Assembly: GCF_000195635.1 (NCBI RefSeq)
Contig: NZ_GL882633.1
Location: 92,124 to 156,123, forward strand
Reading direction: 5' to 3'
DNA from: Bacteroides fluxus YIT 12057
GTDB taxonomy: Bacteria > Bacteroidota > Bacteroidia > Bacteroidales > Bacteroidaceae
Length of the DNA stretch: 64,000 nucleotides
Below, in pieces: positions 27,997-35,700 of this stretch. A model generated the notes under the pieces. The model saw only the letters and a list, made by a program, of their open reading frames with translations. It searched no databases and was not told the DNA's origin. Made by a program: the position numbers and the translations under genes. Position 1 is the stretch's first letter. Each line of letters starts with the position of its first letter.

Positions 27997-28203
27997 TTAA
28001 AATGAATAGCTACTACAAAAAAGTCCAGGGGAACAACCTCCACCCGAACATTGTCCATCATCATATTGACCACAATTACTTTGTTTTCCGTCTCCTATAC
28101 ACACCACATAATTCGTACAATTAGCAGCTCCCTCTATAAAAGACAGTTCCACCTCACTCAATACTTCTTCTTTCGGAAGTTCAACAAATTTAAATTTTTC
28201 CAT
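27997..28203 (-). CDS. RiPP precursor peptide, six-cysteine core
   Basis: 68 residues. The leader (1-26) ends in LSEVELSFIEGA, matching the double-glycine leader consensus LSxxELxxIxG(G/A) recognised by C39 peptidases, so cleavage after A26 is expected. The 42-residue core has six cysteines (29, 35, 44, 52, 57, 63), a SGGG run and the tail LFCSSYSF. It is the first gene of the cluster, followed after 15 bp by the SPASM maturase. The six-cysteine core resembles thioether-linked (sactipeptide or ranthipeptide) precursors in style, but no specific named family was recognised. Being small and Cys-rich, it might be missed by automatic annotation. Confidence 0.85.
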   Translation of the reverse strand: MEKFKFVELPKEEVLSEVELSFIEGAANCTNYVVCIGDGKQSNCGQYDDGQCSGGGCSPGLFCSSYSF

Positions 28204-28295
28204 AATAAATTAGATTTAAATATTTTGTTGCAAAATTGCCATAAAACGATATACACCAACGACATAAGTATCTCACAAAAGGTTTCTCACAGTCA

Positions 28296-28303
28296 CAAAC
28301 ATA
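28296..28303 (-). promoter_or_regulatory. Possible -7 box of the RiPP cluster
   Basis: TATGTTTG on the minus strand fits TAnnTTTG; CTTG (28325-28328) lies 21 bp upstream as a partial -33 match. The leader before the precursor ATG would be about 85 nt. Confidence 0.4.
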
Positions 28304-28904
28304 AAATTTATCAGCAGGAAAGAACAAGATAACAACAAGTCTGCTAGTCCAAGCATTCGTCTTTTATTTTTTTTAAATAAAATAGAATCAACACCGCAAA
28401 TATATAAATTTATTTCAAATACCCATGCTGTCAAACCATTTTTTTATCTACAACAACTTTTTTTTCAAAAGACTTCATTTAGCACCTATAACCAGCAATA
28501 TCTATCCAATAAACATATATTATACCATGAACGTATCAAAACTATACATCAAGTCCTCTATAATATAAGATTGGGAAACTTCAAAAAATTATAAAATTGC
28601 ACAATCACATGATCAAACAACTGGCAGCTGCATCTATAAAAATATTTTACTTTCCAATTATCATCAAAGTGTTTTATATAAAAGTGTCTGTTGTGAATCA
28701 TCGCAACTACGTATATAAGCATGGTACAACTTACAAATGCGTGTCATCCCCCTACCTTGGGAAGTTTATCCAGTACAACGGACAAGATTAAACGGTCGGT
28801 TACCTAATATCTATTCTCTTCTTCACTGTGGAAAGAATAAATAGTCACATCTTTCTCCTTAACATCCACAAAGCAGAAATTTGACAACTGCAATAAATCA
28901 GTTT

Positions 28905-28926
28905 AATAGGACTTTCCCTATTTTTT
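28905..28926 (+). terminator. Terminator-like hairpin of unknown transcript
   Basis: AATAGG pairs with CCTATT (28905-28910 with 28917-28922), loop ACTTTC, followed by T-rich sequence. No gene is recognised upstream on this strand, so it may end an unrecognised RNA or be fortuitous. Confidence 0.35.
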
Positions 28927-28944
28927 CTTCCCCAAAGAGCCATC

Positions 28945-29092
28945 CATCCGTTTTCTTTTGATATTTTTGCATTGTGTAATCTTCATAATGAACGATGAAA
29001 ACAGAACCAACGACATACAACTTGCTAAATTCTATTTCACTTCCCGAAGATTTGCGCCAATAGAGCGTGGAGCAACTTCCCGAAATCTGCAA
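28945..29092 (+). pseudogene. Truncated duplicate of the dxs promoter and 5' end
   Basis: Bases 28945-29092 align without gaps to 29409-29556 (offset 464 bp) with about 10 mismatches in 148. The copy keeps the -7 box (TATTTTTG at 28962-28969) and the start codon (28995), then encodes dxs-like residues [20 protein letters not shown] before a TAG stop after codon 22. Homology ends abruptly. It is therefore a 5' fragment of dxs, not a gene, but its promoter looks intact and could drive a transcript through the palindromic array at 29162-29250 into dxs. Confidence 0.9.
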
Positions 29093-29161
29093 GTCAGTAC
29101 AATATCCTATTTTACTCTTTAAATAGTCACAGGCATACATTGACAAGACCTTGCCTCCTTA

Positions 29162-29250
29162 TCGGCAAGCTTTTGCCACACAATTGGCAAAACTTTGCCA
29201 TCGCTTTGGCAAAACTTTGCCACCGCTTTGGCAAAAGCTTGCCAAGGGAC
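29162..29250. repeat. Tandem array of ~22-bp palindromic units
   Basis: About four imperfect copies of a unit containing GGCAAAACTTTGCCACCGC (starts near 29163, 29185, 29207, 29229). Each unit is itself an inverted repeat (GGCAAA...TTTGCC), so the RNA would form consecutive hairpins. It lies between the truncated and the intact dxs 5' ends. Unit length and lack of unique spacers exclude a CRISPR array. Confidence 0.8.
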
Positions 29251-29425
29251 AGGCAATAGGCTGGCAAAATTACTCGCTGATTTACAGAAAACTACAAACA
29301 CATCTAAAATTACAACATAGGTAGAATGAAAGAGAAGCAACCGAATTGGCGTTCTAAACACGGCAATCGGGCAGCTACCCGCCAACTTTTTTCCGGAAAA
29401 CTCCATGACATCCGTTTTCTTTTGT

Positions 29426-29433
29426 TATTTTTG
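29426..29433 (+). promoter_or_regulatory. -7 box of dxs
   Basis: TATTTTTG, an exact TAnnTTTG match, 25 bp upstream of the dxs ATG. The same box is preserved in the upstream truncated copy. Confidence 0.6.
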
Positions 29434-29458
29434 CATTTTGTAATCTTCATAATGAACG

Positions 29459-31366
29459 ATGAGAACAGAACCAACAACATATAACTTGCTAAATTCCATT
29501 TCACTTCCCGAAGATTTGCGCCGGCTGAGCGTGGAGCAACTTCCCGAAATCTGCAAAGAACTGCGGCAAGACATCATTAAAGAAGTTTCTTGCAATCCCG
29601 GACATTTTGCCGCCAGCCTGGGTACGGTAGAACTGACCGTGGCACTGCATTATGTTTACAACACCCCTTACGACCGTATCGTCTGGGACGTAGGACACCA
29701 GGCGTACGGCCATAAAATATTGACCGGACGCCGCGAAGCATTCTCCACCAACCGTAAATTCAAAGGTATCCGCCCCTTTCCTTCACCGGAGGAAAGCGAG
29801 TACGACACCTTTACCTGCGGACATGCCTCAAACTCCATTTCGGCAGCCCTCGGCATGGCAGTAGCCGCAGCCCGGAAAGGGGAAAAAGACCGGCATGTGG
29901 TTGCCATCATAGGAGACGGAAGCATGAGTGGCGGACTGGCATTCGAAGGATTGAACAATGCCTCCTCTACAGCCAACAACCTGCTCATTATCTTGAATGA
30001 CAATGACATGGCAATAGACCGCAGCGTGGGCGGCATGAAACAGTATTTGTTCAATCTGACTACAAGCAACCGCTATAACCAGTTGCGCTTCAAAACCTCC
30101 AAACTACTGTTCAAGATGGGTGTCCTGAACGAAGACCGCCGCAAGGCTCTTATCCGCTTTGCCAATAGCCTGAAGTCCATGGCAGCCCAACAGCAAAATA
30201 TATTCGAAGGGATGAATATCCGTTACTTCGGTCCCGTTGACGGACACGACGTGAAGAATATAGCCCGTATCCTCCGGGATATCAAGGACATGGAAGGTCC
30301 CAAGATCCTGCATCTGCATACTGTCAAAGGAAAAGGATTTGAGCCCGCCGAAAAAGAACCCGGCATCTGGCATGCACCGGGCAAGTTCAATCCGGAAACC
30401 GGAAAACGCATCAAGGCAGATACCAGCAACCTGCCTCCCCTCTTCCAGGACGTATTCGGAGAAACGCTCATTGAGCTGGCTGAACAAAACCCAAGAATCA
30501 TCGGTGTCACACCCGCCATGCCTACAGGATGCTCCATGAACAAAATGATGGAAGCCATGCCCGGCCGTGCCTTTGACGTGGGTATAGCCGAAGGACATGC
30601 AGCTACTTTCTCCGGCGGCATGGCCAAGGAAGGAATGCAGCCTTTCTGCAACATTTATTCTTCCTTCATGCAACGGGCGTACGACAATGTGATCCACGAC
30701 ATCGCCATCCTCCGGCTTCCTGTAGTGCTCTGCCTCGACCGTGCCGGACTGGTCGGTGAAGACGGCCCTACCCATCACGGTGTCTTCGACTTGGCCTATT
30801 TCCGTCCGATACCCAACCTTACCCTGTCTTCCCCGATGAATGAGCATGAGTTGCGCCGGCTGATGTACACGGCACAACTGCCGGACAAAGGCCCGTTCGT
30901 CATCCGCTATCCTCGTGGCCGCGGTGTATTGCTGGACTGGAAATGTCCGTTGGAAGAAATCCCGGTAGGCAAGGGCCGGAAGCTGAAAGACGGAAAGGAT
31001 ATCGCCGTGCTGACCCTTGGCCCGATAGGAAATATCGCGGCAAAGGCCATTGAACAGGCCGAAAAAGAAAAAGGAATTTCCATCGCCCACTACGACCTGC
31101 GTTTCCTGAAACCGCTGGACGAAGAACTGCTGCATGAAGTGGGACGCAAATTCCAACGCATCGTCACCGTCGAAGACGGTATCCGGAAGGGCGGCATGGG
31201 CAGTGCCGTACTGGAATTTATGGCAGACAACGGATATGCCCCGCACATACGGCGTATCGGCGTACCCGACACGTTTATAGAACATGGAACCATACAGGAG
31301 TTGTATCACTTGTGTGGAATGGATGAAGAAGGGATCTGCCAATCAATTATAAATTTTGAATTATGA
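29459..31366 (+). CDS. dxs: 1-deoxy-D-xylulose-5-phosphate synthase
   Basis: 635 residues, the usual DXS length. The thiamine diphosphate site is visible ([19 protein letters not shown]), as are [17 protein letters not shown] and the pyrimidine-domain block [20 protein letters not shown] condenses pyruvate and glyceraldehyde 3-phosphate in the first step of the MEP isoprenoid pathway. The chosen start ([11 protein letters not shown]) is supported by the conserved -7 box 25 bp upstream. trkA and trkH follow closely, so the three are probably co-transcribed; the grouping has no obvious metabolic logic. Its promoter and first 33 codons are duplicated 464 bp upstream. Confidence 0.97.
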   Translation: MRTEPTTYNLLNSISLPEDLRRLSVEQLPEICKELRQDIIKEVSCNPGHFAASLGTVELTVALHYVYNTPYDRIVWDVGHQAYGHKILTGRREAFSTNRKFKGIRPFPSPEESEYDTFTCGHASNSISAALGMAVAAARKGEKDRHVVAIIGDGSMSGGLAFEGLNNASSTANNLLIILNDNDMAIDRSVGGMKQYLFNLTTSNRYNQLRFKTSKLLFKMGVLNEDRRKALIRFANSLKSMAAQQQNIFEGMNIRYFGPVDGHDVKNIARILRDIKDMEGPKILHLHTVKGKGFEPAEKEPGIWHAPGKFNPETGKRIKADTSNLPPLFQDVFGETLIELAEQNPRIIGVTPAMPTGCSMNKMMEAMPGRAFDVGIAEGHAATFSGGMAKEGMQPFCNIYSSFMQRAYDNVIHDIAILRLPVVLCLDRAGLVGEDGPTHHGVFDLAYFRPIPNLTLSSPMNEHELRRLMYTAQLPDKGPFVIRYPRGRGVLLDWKCPLEEIPVGKGRKLKDGKDIAVLTLGPIGNIAAKAIEQAEKEKGISIAHYDLRFLKPLDEELLHEVGRKFQRIVTVEDGIRKGGMGSAVLEFMADNGYAPHIRRIGVPDTFIEHGTIQELYHLCGMDEEGICQSIINFEL

Positions 31367-31376
31367 ATTAAACAAA

Positions 31377-32717
31377 GTGAAGATAATCATTGCAGGTGCC
31401 GGCGCAGTAGGCACACACTTAGCCAAGCTATTGTCTCGCGAAAAACAGGACATCATTCTGATGGACGACAACGAAGAGAGGTTGAGTACCTTGAGTTCCA
31501 ACTTCGATTTAATGACGGTCACAGCCTCCCCCACCTCCATAAAAGGATTAAAGGAAGTGGGAGCAGGTGAGGCAGACCTGCTCATCGCCGTCACTCCCGA
31601 CGAAAGCCGGAACATGACCGCATGCATGCTGGCCACCAACCTCGGCACACAAAAGACGGTTGCCCGCATCGACAACTACGAATACTTGCTTCCAAAGAAC
31701 AAGGAATTCTTTCAGAAATTAGGTGTAGATTCGCTGATTTATCCGGAGATGCTTGCCGCCAAAGAGATCGTATCTTCCATCCGTATGAGTTGGGTACGCC
31801 AGTGGTGGGAATTCTGCGGGGGCGCCTTGATACTGATAGGTACCAAAATGCGCGAGAAAGCCGAGATTCTGAATATCCCCCTCCATCAGTTAGGCGGTCC
31901 GGAACTGCCCTACCACGTAGTAGCCATCAAACGGAACAACGAGACACTGATTCCGCGGGGCGACGATGTCATCAAGCTGCATGATATCGTTTATTTCACC
32001 ACTACCCGGAAATACATCCCCTATATCCGCAAGATAGCCGGTAAAGAAGATTATCCCGACGTACGCAATGTCATGATTATGGGCGGAAGCCGTATTGCCG
32101 TACGAACCGCGCAGTATGTGCCGGACTATATGCAGGTGAAAATCATAGACAACGACTTGGCGCGCTGCAACCGGCTGACAGAAATCCTGGATGACAAGAC
32201 CATGATTATCAATGGTGACGGACGTGACATGGACTTGCTTGTAGAAGAAGGATTAAAAAACACGGAAGCATTTGTCGCCCTTACCGGAAACTCGGAAACC
32301 AACATTCTGGCCTGCCTCGCCGCCAAACGCATGGGAGTCAGAAAAACGGTAGCAGAAGTAGAAAACATTGATTATATAGGTATGGCAGAAAGCCTGGATA
32401 TCGGTACCGTCATCAATAAGAAGATGATTTCCGCCAGCCACATTTACCAGATGATGCTCGATGCGGACGTCAGCAACGTGAAATGCCTGACATTCGCCAA
32501 TGCGGATGTAGCGGAGTTTACGGTAAAAGCCGGTTCTAAAATCACCAGACATCCGGTAAAGGACCTCGGGCTGCCCAAGGGGACTACCATCGGAGGACTC
32601 ATCCGCCAGGGTGAAGGTGTGGTGGTAATGGGTAACACACTGATACAGCCCGGTGACCATGTGGTTGTATTCTGCCTGAACATGATGATTAAGAAAATAG
32701 AAAAGTACTTTAATTAA
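31377..32717 (+). CDS. trkA: Trk potassium uptake regulatory subunit TrkA
   Basis: About 446 residues from GTG 31377 (MKIIIAGAGAVGTHLAKLL), 11 bp after the dxs stop; a TTG at 31356 would add seven residues overlapping dxs and is less likely. Two tandem RCK modules are visible: GAGAVG near the start and MIMGGSRIAVRTA near residue 227, each with a Rossmann NAD-binding core and a following TrkA-C-like part. TrkA binds the cytoplasmic face of TrkH and gates K+ uptake in response to nucleotides. trkH begins 5 bp downstream, confirming the assignment. Confidence 0.95.
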   Translation: MKIIIAGAGAVGTHLAKLLSREKQDIILMDDNEERLSTLSSNFDLMTVTASPTSIKGLKEVGAGEADLLIAVTPDESRNMTACMLATNLGTQKTVARIDNYEYLLPKNKEFFQKLGVDSLIYPEMLAAKEIVSSIRMSWVRQWWEFCGGALILIGTKMREKAEILNIPLHQLGGPELPYHVVAIKRNNETLIPRGDDVIKLHDIVYFTTTRKYIPYIRKIAGKEDYPDVRNVMIMGGSRIAVRTAQYVPDYMQVKIIDNDLARCNRLTEILDDKTMIINGDGRDMDLLVEEGLKNTEAFVALTGNSETNILACLAAKRMGVRKTVAEVENIDYIGMAESLDIGTVINKKMISASHIYQMMLDADVSNVKCLTFANADVAEFTVKAGSKITRHPVKDLGLPKGTTIGGLIRQGEGVVVMGNTLIQPGDHVVVFCLNMMIKKIEKYFN

Positions 32718-32722
32718 AGGCC

Positions 32723-34174
32723 GTGATCAACTTTAAGACAATCATACGTATTATCGGTATATTGCTGCTGCTGGAGACTGTGATGTTCCTCTGCTGCTCC
32801 GGCGTATCCTATTATTACGGAGAAGGTGACCTGGCAGCCTTCTGGAAGGCGGGAGCCATCACAGCAGGAGCCGGTTTGCTGCTTGCCGCCCTCGGAAGGG
32901 AAGGCGAACACCAGCTGACACGTCGTGACGGATATGTCCTGGTCAGCTTTGCATGGGTGGCATTCTCGCTCTTCGGCATGCTTCCATTCTATATCGGCGG
33001 CTATATACCCGATATCACCAATGCTTTCTTCGAAACAATGTCCGGTTTCAGCAGTACAGGCGCCACCATTCTGGATGACATAGAGTCGCTGCCACACGGT
33101 ATCTTGTTCTGGCGTAGCATGACGCAATGGATCGGCGGCCTGGGTATCATCATGTTTACAATTGCCGTACTGCCTATCTTCGGTGTCAGCGGCTTACAGG
33201 TTTTCGCCGCAGAAGCCAGCGGCCCTACCCACGATAAGGTGCACCCGCGCATCGGCATCACCGCCAAATGGATATGGAGCATCTATGCAGGAATCACCGG
33301 GATTCTCGTCGCATTGCTGATGTTGGGAGGAATGAACTGGTTCGACAGTATCTGCCATGCCTTTGCCACCACGGGAACCGGCGGATTCTCAACCAAGCAA
33401 GCCAGTGTAGCCTACTACAACTCACCTTATATAGAATATGTCATCTCCACCTTCATGTTTGTCTCCGGCATCAACTTTACCTTGCTGCTACTGTTCGTCA
33501 ACCGGAAATTCAAGAAATTCATCGGTAACGCGGAATTGAAATGGTACTTCTGGTCAGTGGTCTCCTTTACCGCCGTCATAGCTGTGGTGCTTTACTATAC
33601 CAGCCCGATGGGGGTAGAAGAATCCTTCCGTAAATCTCTGTTCCAAGTGATTTCCCTGCAAACCTCAACCGGTTTTGCCACGGACGACTATATGACGTGG
33701 CCTCCTGTCCTTTGGGGGCTGCTTACCATCATCATGGTGATGGGAGCCTGCGCAGGCAGTACGACGGGCGGACTGAAATGCATCCGCATGGTGATACTCT
33801 CAAAAGTTTCCCGCAATGAATTCAAACATATAATCCATCCCAATGCCGTGTTGCCGGTAAGGATCAACAAACAGGTAATCCCTCCGTCCATCGTATCGAC
33901 AGTCCTTGCTTTCTGTTTCCTCTATCTGATTATAATCATAATCAGTGTATTGTTGATGATGGCCATGGGAATCGGCGCCGAAGAGGCCGTGGGTTGCGTC
34001 ATTTCCAGTATTGGCAATATGGGCCCCGGACTGGGTGAATGCGGCCCCGCTTACTCCTGGAACGCCTTGCCCGATATAGCCAAATGGCTGTTGGCGTTTC
34101 TTATGCTATTGGGACGTTTGGAATTGTTCACCGTACTATTATTGTTTACCCCTGCATTCTGGAAACGGAATTGA
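32723..34174 (+). CDS. trkH: Trk potassium transporter membrane subunit TrkH
   Basis: 483 residues starting at GTG. Repeated membrane-pore-membrane units are visible, with selectivity-filter-like segments such as SGFSSTGATIL, TTGTGGFST, SLQTSTGFATDDY and SSIGNMGPGLG, and the AGSTTGGLKCIR block. The four repeats form a K+-conducting channel in the inner membrane, controlled by TrkA encoded immediately upstream (5-bp gap). Length and features are normal for the family. Confidence 0.96.
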   Translation: MINFKTIIRIIGILLLLETVMFLCCSGVSYYYGEGDLAAFWKAGAITAGAGLLLAALGREGEHQLTRRDGYVLVSFAWVAFSLFGMLPFYIGGYIPDITNAFFETMSGFSSTGATILDDIESLPHGILFWRSMTQWIGGLGIIMFTIAVLPIFGVSGLQVFAAEASGPTHDKVHPRIGITAKWIWSIYAGITGILVALLMLGGMNWFDSICHAFATTGTGGFSTKQASVAYYNSPYIEYVISTFMFVSGINFTLLLLFVNRKFKKFIGNAELKWYFWSVVSFTAVIAVVLYYTSPMGVEESFRKSLFQVISLQTSTGFATDDYMTWPPVLWGLLTIIMVMGACAGSTTGGLKCIRMVILSKVSRNEFKHIIHPNAVLPVRINKQVIPPSIVSTVLAFCFLYLIIIIISVLLMMAMGIGAEEAVGCVISSIGNMGPGLGECGPAYSWNALPDIAKWLLAFLMLLGRLELFTVLLLFTPAFWKRN

Positions 34175-34243
34175 TTTAGGATAAAAAGTGTAAAAATAGC
34201 TTTTTTTGTTATGCGGAGATAGCAAAATGAGAGATACTTATTA

Positions 34244-34251
34244 TATCTTTG
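34244..34251 (+). promoter_or_regulatory. -7 box for the small exported protein gene
   Basis: TATCTTTG, an exact TAnnTTTG match, 25 bp upstream of the ATG at 34277; possibly also the nearest promoter for the nuo operon. Confidence 0.5.
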
Positions 34252-34276
34252 CGGCTTGAAAAGAGAGAATTGTGGT

Positions 34277-34648
34277 ATGAAGCAATGCATAAAACTTAGT
34301 ATAATCATCATACTCGCAGCCTTACTGCACAACGGTGCAACGAAAGCCGCGGACTTTTTATGCACTCCTGCCAGTAACCCAACCGAATGTTGTTTTCTGT
34401 CACAAGCTCCTGCCACACAGCAAGCCGTTCAAAACTTCTACGATCATTTCTACACTGTCTCCCTCTACATGGAGCACGTGGACAGTACACAAGTGCCCGG
34501 CAACAAAAGTATCTTGTTGCGTACAAACTTGTTCAGAATGCAGCTACATGCCCATTCGCCGGAGTGCGACCGCTTGTTGTACTTATCTCCCCATCCGGTG
34601 CCCGATACCAATTATTATATATTCGGGCTAAGAAAGATAATCATTTAA
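34277..34648 (+). CDS. Small exported protein of unknown function
   Basis: 123 residues from ATG 34277; the frame is open from 34256, but that start would precede a normal signal peptide. The N-terminus MKQCIKLSIIIILAALLHNG followed by ATKAAD looks like a Sec signal peptide. The mature part (about 100 residues) has four cysteines and no recognised domain. A -7 box lies 25 bp upstream, supporting a real gene. It sits between trkH and nuoA (113 bp before nuoA). No function can be proposed. Confidence 0.55.
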   Translation: MKQCIKLSIIIILAALLHNGATKAADFLCTPASNPTECCFLSQAPATQQAVQNFYDHFYTVSLYMEHVDSTQVPGNKSILLRTNLFRMQLHAHSPECDRLLYLSPHPVPDTNYYIFGLRKIII

Positions 34649-34761
34649 TAAAAGGCAGACAAGCGCATTAGCTTGCTTGCAAGCCCCGCCGGACAACAAA
34701 TCAGAGGTTTTGTCATCCGACGCGATGTATCTATATTAATATCTAAAATCTTATCAGGTTT

Positions 34762-35112
34762 ATGAACTTTACTTTGTTAGTGGTCGTCCTGTTGACGGCA
34801 ATCGCTTTCGTGGGTATCGTCATCGCGCTTTCAAATGCGATAGCTCCCCGTTCGTACAATCCGCAGAAGATGGAACCGTACGAATGTGGTATTCCTACCC
34901 GCGGCAAATCATGGATGCAGTTCCGGGTAGGATACTACCTGTTTGCCATCTTGTTCCTGATGTTCGAAGTGGAAACGGTATTCCTGTTTCCATGGGCAGT
35001 CATCACCCGTGAATTAGGAGTGGCAGGACTTTTCAGTGTTTTATTTTTCCTGATTATATTGGTTCTGGGCCTTGCATACGCCTGGAGGAAAGGAGCTTTG
35101 GAATGGAAATAA
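34762..35112 (+). CDS. nuoA: NADH-quinone oxidoreductase subunit A
   Basis: 116 residues with three membrane segments. The conserved loop after the first helix is present ([37 protein letters not shown]), including the invariant cysteine, followed by [12 protein letters not shown]. NuoA sits at the junction between the quinone-reducing arm and the membrane arm of complex I. It opens the operon nuoABCDHIJKLMN and overlaps nuoB by 10 bp. Confidence 0.96.
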   Translation: MNFTLLVVVLLTAIAFVGIVIALSNAIAPRSYNPQKMEPYECGIPTRGKSWMQFRVGYYLFAILFLMFEVETVFLFPWAVITRELGVAGLFSVLFFLIILVLGLAYAWRKGALEWK

Positions 35113-35693
35113 CGAAGAAACCGAAAATAAAATCTATCCCTTATGAGGAGTTTACCGACAACGAAACGTTGGAGAAACTGGTCCGGGAACTTAACGCAGG
35201 AGGTGCCAATGTGGCTCTCGGCGTACTGGACGATTTCGTCAACTGGGGACGCAGCAATTCATTGTGGCCCCTTACCTTTGCAACCAGCTGTTGCGGTATC
35301 GAATTCATGGCCCTCGGTGCAGCCCGCTATGACATGGCGCGCTTCGGGTTTGAAGTAGCCCGTGCCAGTCCTCGCCAGGCAGATATGATTATGGTCTGCG
35401 GAACCATCACGAACAAGATGGCCCCGGTACTGAAACGCCTTTACGACCAGATGGCGGATCCGAAATATGTGATAGCCGTAGGAGGTTGTGCAGTCAGCGG
35501 AGGACCTTTCAAGAAGTCCTACCACGTAGTGAACGGTGTGGACAAGATTCTACCGGTAGACGTCTATATCCCCGGCTGCCCTCCACGTCCGGAGGCATTC
35601 TACTACGGAATGATGCAACTGCAACGCAAAGTGAAAATCGAGAATTATTTCGGTGGAGTGAACAGACAAAAAGAAAAGCCGAAAGAAGAGTAA
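35103..35693 (+). CDS. nuoB: NADH-quinone oxidoreductase subunit B
   Basis: 196 residues. All ligands of the terminal N2 4Fe-4S cluster are visible: the paired cysteines in [17 protein letters not shown] and PGCPPRPE. NuoB passes electrons to quinone at the interface with NuoD and NuoH. Soluble peripheral subunit on the cytoplasmic face. Length and motifs are normal. It overlaps nuoA by 10 bp and precedes nuoCD by 7 bp. Confidence 0.97.
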   Translation: MEITKKPKIKSIPYEEFTDNETLEKLVRELNAGGANVALGVLDDFVNWGRSNSLWPLTFATSCCGIEFMALGAARYDMARFGFEVARASPRQADMIMVCGTITNKMAPVLKRLYDQMADPKYVIAVGGCAVSGGPFKKSYHVVNGVDKILPVDVYIPGCPPRPEAFYYGMMQLQRKVKIENYFGGVNRQKEKPKEE

Positions 35694-35700
35694 TTTAGTT

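Larger units (their letters stand above)
28204..28944. other. AT-rich gene-poor region upstream of the RiPP precursor
   Basis: About 740 bp, very rich in A and T, with no frame of convincing coding character on either strand. I looked for a second leader-like precursor (LSxxELxxIxGG) and found none. It holds a possible minus-strand -7 box for the precursor (28296-28303) and a small plus-strand terminator-like hairpin (28905-28926) whose transcript is unknown. Confidence 0.6.

Noticed and set aside
28597..28791. 64-codon open frame in the AT-rich gap, possible second precursor
   Set aside because: No LSxxELxxIxGG-type leader, no cysteine-rich core, and it points away from the cluster.
28898..29146. 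Open frame of 82 codons on the minus strand, possible small Cys-containing protein
   Set aside because: Much of it is antisense to the duplicated dxs 5' fragment, so the open frame follows from that homology; no leader-like or signal sequence is present.
29162..29250. Regular ~22-bp repeats resembling a CRISPR array
   Set aside because: The units abut with only a few bases between palindromic cores, there are no unique 25-40-bp spacers, and no cas genes are nearby.
30104..31342. 412-codon open frame antisense to dxs
   Set aside because: The dxs strand has all family motifs; the antisense frame is a shadow of its codon composition.
34180..34215. A-rich/T-rich segment after trkH as a terminator
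   Set aside because: The possible stem is only A-T pairs around a long loop, too weak to support.
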